Source of the DNA: an uncultured Bacilli bacterium
Lineage (GTDB): Bacteria; Bacillota_I; Bacilli_A; RF39; UBA660
Reading direction: 5' to 3'
Assembly (NCBI GenBank): GCA_934141145.1
Contig: CAKPCA010000008.1
Coordinates: 1-49,080, forward strand
Length of the DNA stretch: 49,080 nt
The notes under the pieces are model-generated. The model did not search any database. It saw only the letters and a program-made list of their open reading frames with translations, and was not told the DNA's origin. A program made the position numbers and the translations under genes. Of the stretch, positions 9,036-18,706 are shown piece by piece. The stretch's first letter is position 1. Each line of letters starts with the position of its first letter.

Positions 9036-9455
9036 TTATCTCTCCTTTTCTTTAACTATAACTTTTACGCCCTCTATTTTGAGAACTTCAACATTTTTAT
9101 CTTTCTTTATTTCTTTATCTGATATAGCCATAAAGCTTTTGCCTTGTAATTTTACTCTACCACATTTAAGTGGTGTAATATCTTCCGTAACAATACCTGT
9201 TTTTCCTATAATCATATCTATATTGGTTTTTATAGTATCTTTTTTTATATACTTATCTAGTATTGGTTTTGTAAATATTAAAGATAATATAGTAAATATT
9301 ATAAATACTATTAGTTCAATTATTATACTATTAGTAAAATAAGAACTTATAAATGCACATAATGCACCAAATGCAAACCAAATAGTTACTAAATTAGTAG
9401 TCATTCCTTCTATTATTAAAAATACTAAAATAATTATTAACCATCCAAACTCCAT
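9036..9455 (-). CDS. NfeD-like membrane protein (short type)
   Basis: A 139-residue protein with hydrophobic segments at about residues 3-20, 24-40 and 44-62, then a C-terminal OB-fold domain (IGKTGIVTEDITPLKCGRVKL, LKIEGVKVIVK). This is the short NfeD architecture without the ClpP-like protease domain. Its stop is one base before the SPFH gene, its standard partner. The OB domain is thought to contact the SPFH protein inside the cell. Confidence 0.9.
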   Translation of the reverse strand: MEFGWLIIILVFLIIEGMTTNLVTIWFAFGALCAFISSYFTNSIIIELIVFIIFTILSLIFTKPILDKYIKKDTIKTNIDMIIGKTGIVTEDITPLKCGRVKLQGKSFMAISDKEIKKDKNVEVLKIEGVKVIVKEKER

Positions 9456-9518
9456 ACTAATATTTTATATACCTCCTTTTTATAATTATATGATGAAAAA
9501 AATATAAATACAAGAAAA

Positions 9519-9539
9519 AAATAGGAATAAATCCTATTT
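9519..9539 (-). terminator. Terminator overlapping a stop codon
   Basis: Arms AAATAGGA and TCCTATTT with a short loop lie on the stop codon of the 9534-9953 gene and are followed by T residues on the minus strand. Confidence 0.65.
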
Positions 9540-9953
9540 ATTTAGCATATTTAATAAATTTACTTTAAACATATCTTTTTCAGCATTAGCTTTACTTATC
9601 ATAACACCTTTATATGCACCAAGTTCAGTACTATGGCCTTCTAACAATAAACCTTCTGGTGTTATTGTATTTAATAGTACTATATTTTTATTTGTATAAA
9701 CATCATAATGAAGTACAAGTTCTCCATGAACTTTTGTAAATAATTCATCTGTTGGTAAAATAAGTTCATAGGAAATTGTATGTTTTTCATTATCTTCCTT
9801 TACTTTAGTACCAAGAAAATTACCTTCTTTAAGTTCAGGGTAAAACTTAAATACAAGTTGTTTAAATGCAAACATATTATATTTTTTTACAGAACGTTCA
9901 CATTTCTTAAACTTTGGTTCATCTAAATATTCAAATATATAATTACCTTTCAT
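9534..9953 (-). CDS. Conserved-looking cytoplasmic protein of unknown function
   Basis: A 139-residue protein beginning MKGNYIFEYLDEPKF. The ATG 15 bases upstream overlaps the GGGGGGAT ribosome binding site, so the inner ATG is chosen. It is soluble, with alternating beta-strand-like stretches (TISYELILPTDELF, HGELVLHYDVYTNKNIVLL, GAYKGVMISKA), suggesting a beta-rich or mixed fold. It stands alone between terminators, between polA and the NfeD-SPFH pair. I do not recognise the family. Confidence 0.65.
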   Translation of the reverse strand: MKGNYIFEYLDEPKFKKCERSVKKYNMFAFKQLVFKFYPELKEGNFLGTKVKEDNEKHTISYELILPTDELFTKVHGELVLHYDVYTNKNIVLLNTITPEGLLLEGHSTELGAYKGVMISKANAEKDMFKVNLLNMLNK

Positions 9954-10117
9954 TTTTATCCCCCCCATTTGGTTCGAAAATTATATCATATTTTTTGTAA
10001 GAAGTCAAATAAAATAAGGGATTGTAACACTTTTTATTCTTTTTCTTAATTAAATTATATCATGAAACAAAACATTATGAATAAGTAAAATAGTCATGTT
10101 TACTCTATTTTTACATT

Positions 10118-12697
10118 TTATTTTGCCTCGTACCAATTATTACCACTAGATACTTCTACCTTAAGTGGTACACTTAATTTATATGTATTTTCCATAATAT
10201 TTATTACTATTTTTTTAACTTTTTCTTCTTCACTCTTTAATACATTAAATATAAGTTCATCATGAACTTGTAATATCATTTTACTTTTAAGGTTTAATTC
10301 ACTAAATTTATTATAAATTTCAATCATAGCTTTCTTTAATATATCCGCACTTGATCCTTGAATTGGCGTATTTAATGCCATTCTTTCACCTTGGCTTCTT
10401 ATCATGTAATTAGTATTTTTAAGTTCATCAACCATTCTTTTTCTATTCATTATAGTTTTTACATAACCATTTTTATATGCTTCTTCTATGACTTTCTTAG
10501 TATAATCTTTAATACCTGGGAATGTTTCTAAATATTTATCCATAAATTTTTTTGCAGATTTAATATCTATATTTAAGTCTTCCGCAAGTCCAAAACTACT
10601 AATACCATATAATATTCCAAAATTAACAGCTTTAGCTTCCCTTCTCATATTACTTGTTACTTCACTTTTATCTACATTGTGAATATCCATCGCAGTTTTA
10701 GTATGTATATCAAAGTTATTATTAAATGCATCTATTAAATTTTTTTCATTAGACATATGGGCAAAAATTCTAAGTTCTATTTGCGAATAATCAAATGACA
10801 TAAATATTGAATCTGCTTCTGGAACAAATGCTTTTCTTATTTCTTTACCTTCTTCATATCTAATAGGTATATTTTGTAAATTAGGTTCAATTGAAGATAA
10901 TCTTCCTGTTCTTGTTAGTGTTTGAGTATATATTGTATGAAGTTTACTATCATCTGATATAGCATTTTCTATTCCAATAACATAAGTATTATAAACTTTA
11001 GTAAGTGTTCTATATTCAATAATATCATTAACTATTGGATGATAATCTTTTATTTTATCTAATATTTCTCTTGCGGTTGAATATGATTCTTTTTTCTTTT
11101 TTGGATATGGAATTTCTAGTTTTTCAAATAATATACTTCCTAATTGTTTAGGCGACTGAATATTAAATTCTTCTCCTGCACTTTCATATATTTTTGAAGT
11201 TAATAAATCTATTTTTTCTTTTATATCTTTACCTATATTATCAAGAACATCCTTATCTACTCTAACACCAGTTATTTCCATATCTGCAAGTACATATGAT
11301 AACTTCATTTCAATATCACTAAATAAATGATATTGATCATCATCTTTTAATTTTGTTTCTAAAGTGTTTTTTGTATCAAATATAAACTTAGCCTTCATAG
11401 TTGTAATAGTCGCTAAAGTATCTATAGTTTTATCTTTATTTTTTATTATATTTTCTATAGTTGGAATGTTATAATCAAAAGTATTTGCCATATAAGATAT
11501 ATCATCTTTTACATTATAATTTAATATATAACCTGCTACCATAGTATCAAAAGAACAATTATCAAACTTGATATTATATTTATTTAAAGACACTATTGTT
11601 TTTTTCAAATCATAAGTATATTTTTCATATTTATCTAATATATTTGGATTTTCTTTTAATAAATCTGCAGTAATATAATAAGCATTTTCTCCGTCATATA
11701 TTCCTGCACCATACAAATTACTATTATGATAATTCAAACCATCATTTTCTATATAAATAGCTATTTTATCTTTTAAATATAATTCATCAACACTATTTAA
11801 TATTTTATATGTAAATTCATCTTCTTTTTTTGCACTTTTTATATCATTTTTTAAGAAACTATAAAATTCTAGATCACTATACATTTTTCTTAATTCATCT
11901 ACATTTGGTCCTTCATATTTTAATTCTTCTAATGAATATGTAACAGGTACTTCATTATAAATAGTTGCAATATCTTTACTCATAAATGCAGATTCTTTTC
12001 CATCTATTAATTTTTGTTTAGTTGCGCCTTTTATATTATCAATGTTTTCATATACATTTTCTAAACTATCATATTCTTGAAGTAATTTTAAAGCAGTTTT
12101 TTCTCCTATTCCTTTAACACCAGGTATATTATCTGATGCATCACCCATAAGTCCTTTTAAATCTATCATTCTAATTGGTTTTATTCCATATGTTTCCATA
12201 AAGGTTTCTTCATTCATTCTTATATAATCTTTTTGTTTTAATAATTTTACTTCTGTTTCTTCATTAATAAGTTGTAATAAATCTTTATCACTACTTACTA
12301 TTGTTGTTTCAAATTCTGGATCTATAAGAGCCATTTTAGAATATGTACCAATAATATCATCTGCTTCATAATTGTCTATTTCAAAACATTTTATTCCCAT
12401 TAGTGGGACAAGTTCTTTAGCTACAGCAAATTGTTTTTTTAAATCATCCGGAGTTTCATTTCTTCCACCCTTATAATCTAAATATTTCTCATGTCTAAAT
12501 GTTTTACCTTTATCAAACGCTACTAACATATATTCTGGTTTTTCTTCATTAATAATTTTATTTAGCATATTAACAAGACCATAAAGTCCATTTGTTGGAA
12601 AACCTTTACTATTTCTCATAATATTTCCAGAATATGCAGTTGCAAAATAACTTCTAAAAAGTAAGTTATTACCATCTACTAATATAACCTTTTTCAT
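10118..12697 (-). CDS. polA: DNA polymerase I
   Basis: An 859-residue Pol I that fills repair and Okazaki gaps and removes RNA primers. The N-terminal 5' nuclease is complete (VDGNNLLFRSYFA, EADDIIGTYSKMA, VSSDKDLLQL, GLMGDASDNIPGVKGIG). The middle proofreading domain is degenerate: where active enzymes have DxE, this one reads IAIYIENDGLNY, so 3'-5' exonuclease activity is probably absent, as in many Firmicute Pol I proteins. The polymerase domain has motif A (DYSQIELRIFAHMS), motif B (RREAKAVNFGILYG) and motif C (QVHDELIF). An extended -10 element (TGATATAAT, 12718-12726) lies just upstream, partly facing the divergent promoter of the next gene. Confidence 0.97.
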   Translation of the reverse strand: MKKVILVDGNNLLFRSYFATAYSGNIMRNSKGFPTNGLYGLVNMLNKIINEEKPEYMLVAFDKGKTFRHEKYLDYKGGRNETPDDLKKQFAVAKELVPLMGIKCFEIDNYEADDIIGTYSKMALIDPEFETTIVSSDKDLLQLINEETEVKLLKQKDYIRMNEETFMETYGIKPIRMIDLKGLMGDASDNIPGVKGIGEKTALKLLQEYDSLENVYENIDNIKGATKQKLIDGKESAFMSKDIATIYNEVPVTYSLEELKYEGPNVDELRKMYSDLEFYSFLKNDIKSAKKEDEFTYKILNSVDELYLKDKIAIYIENDGLNYHNSNLYGAGIYDGENAYYITADLLKENPNILDKYEKYTYDLKKTIVSLNKYNIKFDNCSFDTMVAGYILNYNVKDDISYMANTFDYNIPTIENIIKNKDKTIDTLATITTMKAKFIFDTKNTLETKLKDDDQYHLFSDIEMKLSYVLADMEITGVRVDKDVLDNIGKDIKEKIDLLTSKIYESAGEEFNIQSPKQLGSILFEKLEIPYPKKKKESYSTAREILDKIKDYHPIVNDIIEYRTLTKVYNTYVIGIENAISDDSKLHTIYTQTLTRTGRLSSIEPNLQNIPIRYEEGKEIRKAFVPEADSIFMSFDYSQIELRIFAHMSNEKNLIDAFNNNFDIHTKTAMDIHNVDKSEVTSNMRREAKAVNFGILYGISSFGLAEDLNIDIKSAKKFMDKYLETFPGIKDYTKKVIEEAYKNGYVKTIMNRKRMVDELKNTNYMIRSQGERMALNTPIQGSSADILKKAMIEIYNKFSELNLKSKMILQVHDELIFNVLKSEEEKVKKIVINIMENTYKLSVPLKVEVSSGNNWYEAK

Positions 12698-12733
12698 ATC
12701 ATCACCTACTTATAAACATTATATCATAAATAT

Positions 12734-12761
12734 TTGATTTATTTTTGTTTTTAAGTATAAT
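12734..12761 (+). promoter_or_regulatory. Promoter of the kinase-fold gene
   Basis: TTGATT (12734-12739) and TATAAT (12756-12761) are separated by 16 bp, 15-27 bp ahead of the plausible start codons of the plus-strand gene. It lies back to back with the polA promoter. Confidence 0.6.
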
Positions 12762-12775
12762 AATATATTGAAAAA

Positions 12776-13516
12776 GTGGTGAATATCTTGAAATTTATAG
12801 AATTAAACAAAAATAATATTATAAAAAAATTAAAAGAAGGTATTGAAAGTATAACCTATGTTTATAAAGAGGAATCTAATTATTATTGTTTAAAACTCTT
12901 TAAGAAGCAAATTAACTTTTCTGACCATCAAATAAATGTTTCAAAAGAAGTACTAGAAAACAAAAGAAAGAAAATAGAAATAATAAACGAGGATCCTATT
13001 TTTTTTGATGAAGTAAGACCAATAGCTTTAGTATATGAAAATGGGGAATTTGTCGGATATATAATGGAGTTAGATTATAGTAAATCTGCTAGTTTTTTTG
13101 ATAAAAGAAAGAAAAAGGTTGAAATTTTAAAAAAATATAAAGAAAAAATCGAAAAATTTAACAAAAAAGGAATATATGTTGGTGATATAAGTGAAAATAA
13201 CATACTTGTTTTTAATAATGGCATAAAATTATGTGATTTAGATAATATAAAAATTGGTGATTTAGGATTTGATATACAAAACTATTTTCAAAAAAGGTAC
13301 TTTGAAACGTATGGAAATATTGAATATATTGATAGATATACTTTTAATTTATTTACAATATCATATCTTTCAAAAATAATACCTTCATATATAGATAATT
13401 ATTTAATTGAAGGAAAACTACCTAAACCTATAAATAGTGAAAGAAATTTTCAACTAATAAAACAAAGAAATTATATAGAAGATTATTTTATTGACAATTT
13501 AAGGGAATATAAATAA
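12776..13516 (+). CDS. Protein-kinase-fold protein
   Basis: About 246 residues with a kinase-like C-lobe signature: KKGIYVGDISENNILV corresponds to the catalytic loop (Asp and downstream Asn) and LCDLDN to the metal-binding DFG segment. The N-lobe shows YYCLKLFKK (possible ATP-binding Lys) and a hinge-like YIMELD. It resembles the small kinase-like proteins of the APH/RIO/LPS-kinase superfamily; the substrate is unknown. The start is uncertain: GTG at 12776 or 12779, or TTG at 12788 preceded by GTGGTG. It may share a transcript with the SspI-like gene 37 bp downstream. Conservation of the catalytic Asp and Asn suggests an active enzyme. Confidence 0.7.
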   Translation: MVNILKFIELNKNNIIKKLKEGIESITYVYKEESNYYCLKLFKKQINFSDHQINVSKEVLENKRKKIEIINEDPIFFDEVRPIALVYENGEFVGYIMELDYSKSASFFDKRKKKVEILKKYKEKIEKFNKKGIYVGDISENNILVFNNGIKLCDLDNIKIGDLGFDIQNYFQKRYFETYGNIEYIDRYTFNLFTISYLSKIIPSYIDNYLIEGKLPKPINSERNFQLIKQRNYIEDYFIDNLREYK

Positions 13517-13553
13517 AAAAAATGCTCATAATATTTTTGAAAGGATTGATTTT

Positions 13554-13754
13554 ATGAGTATAAAAGATTATATTATTCAAAATTTTAAAGATGATGATGT
13601 GAATACTATAAAAACTGCAATAGATGAAAGTGTAAAAGAATACAATGAAGATACTCTTCCAGGTCTTGGAATATTCTTTATGTTAGTTTGGGAAAATTCA
13701 AATGATAACGAAAAAAATACTATTTTAGAAAAGATTAAATCTAATCTAAAGTAG
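13554..13754 (+). CDS. SspI-like small acid-soluble spore protein
   Basis: A 66-residue protein matching the SspI family over its whole length: an N-terminal IKDYIIQNF, a central TIKTAIDESV, then the hallmark LPGLGIFFMLVWENS, and a Lys/Glu-rich end. In Bacillus, SspI is a minor spore core protein of about 70 residues. AAAGGA precedes the ATG at a good distance. Its presence suggests that the lineage forms spores or has recent spore-forming ancestors, although no other sporulation gene is visible here. It follows the kinase-fold gene on the plus strand and ends in its own terminator. Family assignment is from memory of the motif, not from a search. Confidence 0.75.
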   Translation: MSIKDYIIQNFKDDDVNTIKTAIDESVKEYNEDTLPGLGIFFMLVWENSNDNEKNTILEKIKSNLK

Positions 13755-13762
13755 TATTTTTT
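13718..13762 (+). terminator. Terminator at the end of the SspI-like gene
   Basis: An 11-bp stem with one mismatch (TACTATTTTAG against CTAAAGTAGTA) is followed by six T. It overlaps the last codons and stop of the gene and the 3' end of the convergent prepilin-like gene. Confidence 0.65.
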
Positions 13763-15167
13763 AATATGAAATATTAGATTTTGCTACATCTATTACTGGT
13801 CTAGCCCCAGCATATCCTGTATTTGATGCAGATTCAACATCAACATATCTTCTATAACCATTTACATGAAAAGTTTGGGAAGAATTACTATACGGTGATT
13901 CAATCCAAGTTCCTCTATTAGGTATGTCATCTTCATATGTAGTATGTTCCATTAAATAATTACATGTATCTATCTCTCCAGGGACTCTATTTCCTAAAGT
14001 TATATTACATCCACTATTTATTTCTTGAGCCGTTATAAGTCTTGCTGCTTTTCCAGAATAGCTAAAATTGCTTGGTAATTCACCTGCTTCAGTACTAGTT
14101 TCCCCTGACATAGTTAATATTCTTCTTTTATCATTTTTTAATTTTACATTACTCCACTGACTTGTTGTTGGTAAATCTTCTATTACAGTTACTGGACCAT
14201 TATTGTTTTTTCCGGATGAATCATATGCAATAGTTGCTTCTGTAGAAGGTTCGCCTTTATTAACATTAGTATAATAAATCAATACTGCAGTATCACTCTC
14301 GAATGCTTTTGTATTTGTATTATAATAATCACTTACATAATAAAATCTTTCTGTTTCTGAATTATATGTTCCATCACCATTCACATCACAATCAAATGCA
14401 TCACCACTAGCAAGTATACCACTTGTACCTAAATTACCATATGTTATTGTTGTACCTTTGTTTCCACTTGTATATCCTGAACCAGAACAATATCTAGTAC
14501 TATCTGATGCAGTACATTCTCCTGTATGCAATGTAGTCGCTCTTTTACACAATTTTTGTTTTTCCCATATAGCTTTTAACGTTATATTCTTTGTAACTTC
14601 TTCTGTAAAACTATATTCTTTTCCATCTAATGTCCATTTTATAAAATCATAGTCATCTTTGATAGGATCATTTGGTTTTGTAACTGTTTTTCCTTTTTCT
14701 ACTTTTTGATTACTTATTTTTGTCCCACCATCTGTATCAAATACTACTATATACTTTTTTGCATTTCCTATTTTAGTAATATTTTTATTTCCATTTTCAT
14801 CTGTATCTAATATATACTTTCCATTATCAAATTCTGTGTATAAAAATTTATTATCACAATATTTTATCGTTCCTATATAGTTTTCCTTATTTTTTACTTT
14901 TAACTTAGTATAATTATCATTCCTATTTTCAAAATCAAATAAATAGCAATTATCTTCACCCTTAATAAAACTATCTTCTCCTATCATATCACTTGAACCT
15001 AATTGTGTTTTTATTCCATTTTCTATTAATTTTGCACTATCAAGAAATGATTGTTCTTCACTCTTTTCAATTACACTTAATATTTTTGGTACTGCTATTA
15101 CTGTTATTATTGCTAAGATTACTATTACTGCTAAAAGTTCTATTAATGTAAACCCTTTTTTCTTCAT
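13761..15167 (-). CDS. Type IV prepilin-like surface protein with InlB-type repeat
   Basis: A 468-residue protein beginning MKKKGFTLIELLAVIVIL, the classic type IV prepilin motif: cleavage by prepilin peptidase after Gly and a Glu at mature position 5. After the pilin helix comes one Listeria-Bacteroides (InlB B-type) repeat near residues 150-205 (VVFDTDGGTKIS ... FIKWTLDGK ... ITLKAIWEK). A calcium-loop-like DVNGDGTYNSE and a Cys-containing C-terminal domain ending GARPVIDVA follow. That last domain resembles the end of the protein at 6982-8070. Pilins are normally 130-180 residues, so this is a large pseudopilin-like adhesin or surface display protein. No pilus assembly genes lie nearby, so the machinery must be elsewhere. 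Confidence 0.8.
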   Translation of the reverse strand: MKKKGFTLIELLAVIVILAIITVIAVPKILSVIEKSEEQSFLDSAKLIENGIKTQLGSSDMIGEDSFIKGEDNCYLFDFENRNDNYTKLKVKNKENYIGTIKYCDNKFLYTEFDNGKYILDTDENGNKNITKIGNAKKYIVVFDTDGGTKISNQKVEKGKTVTKPNDPIKDDYDFIKWTLDGKEYSFTEEVTKNITLKAIWEKQKLCKRATTLHTGECTASDSTRYCSGSGYTSGNKGTTITYGNLGTSGILASGDAFDCDVNGDGTYNSETERFYYVSDYYNTNTKAFESDTAVLIYYTNVNKGEPSTEATIAYDSSGKNNNGPVTVIEDLPTTSQWSNVKLKNDKRRILTMSGETSTEAGELPSNFSYSGKAARLITAQEINSGCNITLGNRVPGEIDTCNYLMEHTTYEDDIPNRGTWIESPYSNSSQTFHVNGYRRYVDVESASNTGYAGARPVIDVAKSNISY

Positions 15168-15256
15168 ATTTTCCTATTCTCCTACTCTCTATACTTAATT
15201 CTAACATTTTTTTGTATTACACACAAGCGTTTTTTATTAGCATTTACACAAAATAA

Positions 15257-15283
15257 AAAGTACAAATTTATTTTGCACTTTTA
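15257..15283 (-). terminator. Terminator of the pheS-pheT operon
   Basis: On the minus strand AAAGTGCAAA pairs with TTTGTACTTT (one G-U) and is followed by TTATTTT. The hairpin begins at the pheT stop codon. Confidence 0.7.
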
Positions 15284-17650
15284 CATATTTCTAAGTTTAG
15301 CATCCATTTTACTAGTTACATCATCTATTATTTTATTAAATACATTCATAACTTCTTCATCAGTTAATGTCTTATCCATATCAGTAAATGTTAATTTATA
15401 TGCGATTGATTTTTTACCTTTATCAACATTTTCACCTGTATAAACATCAAATACTTCAATATTAGTAAGCATTCTTGAACCTGACTTTTTAATTAATTTT
15501 TCAACTTCTTCACTTGTTACATTTTTATCAACAATAAATGCTAAATCTTTTGTTATACTTGGTAATTTTGATGCTGGTTTAAATTTAATTGGTTTAGTTT
15601 TTACATTTAATTTATCTATTGATAATTCAAGTACATATATTTCATCTTTTTCTAGTTTTGGATGAACTCTTCCAATAAATCCAACTTTTTGTCTATCTAA
15701 AATAATATCTGCACTTATTCCAGGATGTAAATTTTCTTCAGTACTAATTACAAATGAATATCTATTTTTAAGCCCTAAATAATCAAGTAAATTTTCTACA
15801 ATACCTTTTATTACATAGAAATCAGTTTTTATTTTTGAATTATTCCAAGATGCACTTATATAATTTCCATATAATGCAACACCTAAATAATTTTCTTCTT
15901 TAAAATCATCAAAGAATACTTTACTTGTTTCATAAATATTAATATCTTTAAGTCCTCTAGATTTATTATATTTAATTACATCTATTAAAGATGGTATCAT
16001 TGATTTTCTAAGTACTGATCTATCTTGACTCATTGGATTTGGTACTTCTATTACCTTTTTATCTTTAGAGAACAAATCAGATGTTTTTTTATCAACTAAA
16101 GTATAAGTTCTAACTTCATTTAATCCTAAACTTCTCATTCTTTTGCTGATATTTTTTCTAAATGCTATTACTTCTTCATATTTTCCTTCTTTTGTAGGTA
16201 ATACTGGAAGTGTATTTTTTAAATTGTGGTATCCATATAGTCTACCAATTTCTTCAACTATATCATTAACATTATTTTCTATATCTAATCTTCTTCTTGG
16301 AATAGTTACTTCAAAAGTATCACCATCTAAAGTATATTTAAAATCTAATTTATCTAATTGATCTTCAATATCCTTATCAGTAAGTGTAATACCAAGTAAT
16401 GAATTTACCTTTTCTGTTTTAAATGTTATTTTTTTCTCTGTTTTATCTTCATTATCATAAAGTACATAATCACTTAATACTTTACCACCTGCATATTTTT
16501 CAAGTAAATGACACGCTCTATCTAGTGCTTTTATAGTATATTCATAATTTAATCCTTTTTCATATCTCATAGATGCTTCACTTCTTAGATTTAATCTTTT
16601 TTCTGTTTTTCTTATATTAGTAGGATTAAATATAGCACTTTCTATTAATACTTCTTTTGTATTTTCATCAACATCAGTATTAAGTGCGCCCATTACTCCC
16701 GCAACTGCGACTACTCTTTTTCCATCTGTTATTACAATATCATCAGAACTTAATGTTCTTTCTTTTTTATCTAAAGTTACTACTTCTTCATTATCATTTG
16801 CCATTCTAACAAGTATTTCATTACCTAGTTTATTTTTGTCAAAGAAATGAAGTGGTTGACCATATTCAAGCATTACATAGTTTGAAATATCAACTATATT
16901 ATTTATTGGTCTCATACCTGCGGATATTAATCTATTTTGAATAAATTTAGGAGATTCACCTATTTTTAAATCTGTTACCATTTTAGCTTTATAATATGTA
17001 CAATTTTCTGTATCTACTTTTAAGTTAAAATGATTTTTAACTGAATCACTTATTTCTTCGTAACTATCATCTGGTAAGTTTACTTTTTTTCCTAAGATTG
17101 CTCCTACTTCATAAGCAAATCCTATATGATAAAAGCAATCATTATTTTTGTGTTTATGTATATCTAAATCATATAAAGTGTCGCATGCACCCATATATTC
17201 TAAAGCATCTACTCCAATAGGTGCATTATCATCAAATACATATATACCTTTTTTATAGTTTTCTTCCGTATCTTCTTCTAATCCTATTTCTGATAAAGCA
17301 CATATCATACCATTTGAGTCAACACCTCTTTTTTTACTTTTTGAAATAGTAAAATTACCTGGAAGTGTAGCTCCTGGAAGAGCCACTATTACTTTTATTC
17401 CTTCTTTTACGTTTGGCGCACCACATACTATTTGAATAGTTTCTTTTCCTACATCTACCATACATACATGCATATGATCTGAATCAGGATGAGGAATACA
17501 TGATAATACTTTTCCTATAACTAAATTATCAATATGATTAGATATTACATGTTCAACATTTATACCTGCTTTTGTTACTTTATCTGCTAGTTCATCAAGA
17601 TTCTCATTTTCTATATCAATATAATCTTTTACCCAGTTCATACTTATCAT
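15281..17650 (-). CDS. pheT: Phenylalanyl-tRNA synthetase beta subunit
   Basis: A 789-residue beta chain of the alpha2-beta2 enzyme that charges tRNA-Phe. It carries the N-terminal EMAP-type tRNA-binding domain (about residues 40-150: VIGKVLSCIPHPDSDHMHVC, IVCGAPNVKEG), the B3/B4 region (FIQNRLISAGMRPINNIVDI), the B5 domain (KITFKTEKVNSLLGI ... IPRRRLDIENNVNDIVEEI), a catalytic-like core, and the C-terminal ferredoxin-fold anticodon-binding domain (KLPSITKDLAFIVDKNVTSEEV). It starts two bases after pheS. The ATG at residue 4 (MNWVKDYI) is an equally good start. It is the last gene of the Phe T-box operon. Confidence 0.97.
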   Translation of the reverse strand: MISMNWVKDYIDIENENLDELADKVTKAGINVEHVISNHIDNLVIGKVLSCIPHPDSDHMHVCMVDVGKETIQIVCGAPNVKEGIKVIVALPGATLPGNFTISKSKKRGVDSNGMICALSEIGLEEDTEENYKKGIYVFDDNAPIGVDALEYMGACDTLYDLDIHKHKNNDCFYHIGFAYEVGAILGKKVNLPDDSYEEISDSVKNHFNLKVDTENCTYYKAKMVTDLKIGESPKFIQNRLISAGMRPINNIVDISNYVMLEYGQPLHFFDKNKLGNEILVRMANDNEEVVTLDKKERTLSSDDIVITDGKRVVAVAGVMGALNTDVDENTKEVLIESAIFNPTNIRKTEKRLNLRSEASMRYEKGLNYEYTIKALDRACHLLEKYAGGKVLSDYVLYDNEDKTEKKITFKTEKVNSLLGITLTDKDIEDQLDKLDFKYTLDGDTFEVTIPRRRLDIENNVNDIVEEIGRLYGYHNLKNTLPVLPTKEGKYEEVIAFRKNISKRMRSLGLNEVRTYTLVDKKTSDLFSKDKKVIEVPNPMSQDRSVLRKSMIPSLIDVIKYNKSRGLKDINIYETSKVFFDDFKEENYLGVALYGNYISASWNNSKIKTDFYVIKGIVENLLDYLGLKNRYSFVISTEENLHPGISADIILDRQKVGFIGRVHPKLEKDEIYVLELSIDKLNVKTKPIKFKPASKLPSITKDLAFIVDKNVTSEEVEKLIKKSGSRMLTNIEVFDVYTGENVDKGKKSIAYKLTFTDMDKTLTDEEVMNVFNKIIDDVTSKMDAKLRNM

Positions 17651-17652
17651 AG

Positions 17653-18705
17653 TTATCTAATCTCCTTTCTATCAAGATTTTTTGTTTCTCTTAAATCATT
17701 TTCATGACATACTCTCATATCAGTAATACCATATTTAAGCATTGATATTCTTTCAGCAGCCATACCAAACGCAAATCCTTGCCACTCATTTGGATCATAA
17801 CCACATGCTTTTAATACATTAGGATGAACCATTCCTCCTCCACAGATAGTTATCCATCCTTTTGGTTTACACATTGAGCAACCACTTCCATCACAATATA
17901 TACAACTCATATCCATTTCTACTGATGGTTCTGTAAATGGATAATAACTTGGTCTAAATCTTGCTTCTACTCCTTCTCCAAACATATTTTTTATAAATGC
18001 ATCAAATGTTCCTTTTAAATCACTAAGTGATATATTTTTATCAATTACAAGTCCTTCAATTTGAGTAAATTCTTGTTCATGAGTTGCATTTATATCTTCT
18101 CTTCTGTATGTTTTACCAGGGCATATCATTCTAATTGGAGTTTTACCTTCTCCTTTCAACATTGTTCTTACTTGAACTGGTGATGTTTGACTTCTAAGTA
18201 AGATATTTTCACCTTCTAAATAATATGTATCTTGTGCATCTCTAGCAGGATGATCCTTTGGTAAATTAAGCATTTCAAAGTTATATTTATCAAGTTCTAT
18301 TTCTGGTCCTTCTAAAACATCATATCCCATTCCTATAAAGAATTCTTCTGTTTCTTCAACTATCTTTTCTATTATTGATGGACTTCCTGATGGAATAAAA
18401 GTTCCACTTAAAGTGATATCTATTTTTTCTTCTTCTAATTTTTTATTTAATGCTTCTTCTTCTAATTTTTCTTTTAATTCATCAAATGAGTTATTAACAA
18501 ATGTTTTTAAATCATTTAAAAGTGATCCAAATTCTTTCTTTTCTTCATTTGGTATTTCTTTCATTAATGATGAAAGTTCTGAAATAGGTCCTTTTTTACT
18601 TAAATATTCTACCTTTAAATCATTTAATTCTTTTAAAGTTGTAACTTCTTTTAATTTTTCTATAATTTCTTCTTTTAAATTTTTTACTCTTTCTTCTTTA
18701 TTCAT
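17653..18705 (-). CDS. pheS: Phenylalanyl-tRNA synthetase alpha subunit
   Basis: A 350-residue catalytic subunit. An N-terminal coiled coil (residues 1-90) binds tRNA. The class II core shows motif 2 (EQEFTQIEGLVID, with FRPSYYPFTEPSVE) and motif 3 (GFAFGMAAERISMLKYGI). A Cys cluster CIYCDGSGCSMCK may bind zinc. It is one base away from the HAD gene and two bases before pheT, so the three genes form a tight operon controlled by the Phe T-box. Confidence 0.97.
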   Translation of the reverse strand: MNKEERVKNLKEEIIEKLKEVTTLKELNDLKVEYLSKKGPISELSSLMKEIPNEEKKEFGSLLNDLKTFVNNSFDELKEKLEEEALNKKLEEEKIDITLSGTFIPSGSPSIIEKIVEETEEFFIGMGYDVLEGPEIELDKYNFEMLNLPKDHPARDAQDTYYLEGENILLRSQTSPVQVRTMLKGEGKTPIRMICPGKTYRREDINATHEQEFTQIEGLVIDKNISLSDLKGTFDAFIKNMFGEGVEARFRPSYYPFTEPSVEMDMSCIYCDGSGCSMCKPKGWITICGGGMVHPNVLKACGYDPNEWQGFAFGMAAERISMLKYGITDMRVCHENDLRETKNLDRKEIR

Positions 18706-18706
18706 T

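Noticed and set aside
14458..14652. Plus-strand frame within the prepilin-like gene
   Set aside because: Shadow of the real minus-strand gene; no start signal and no recognisable motif.
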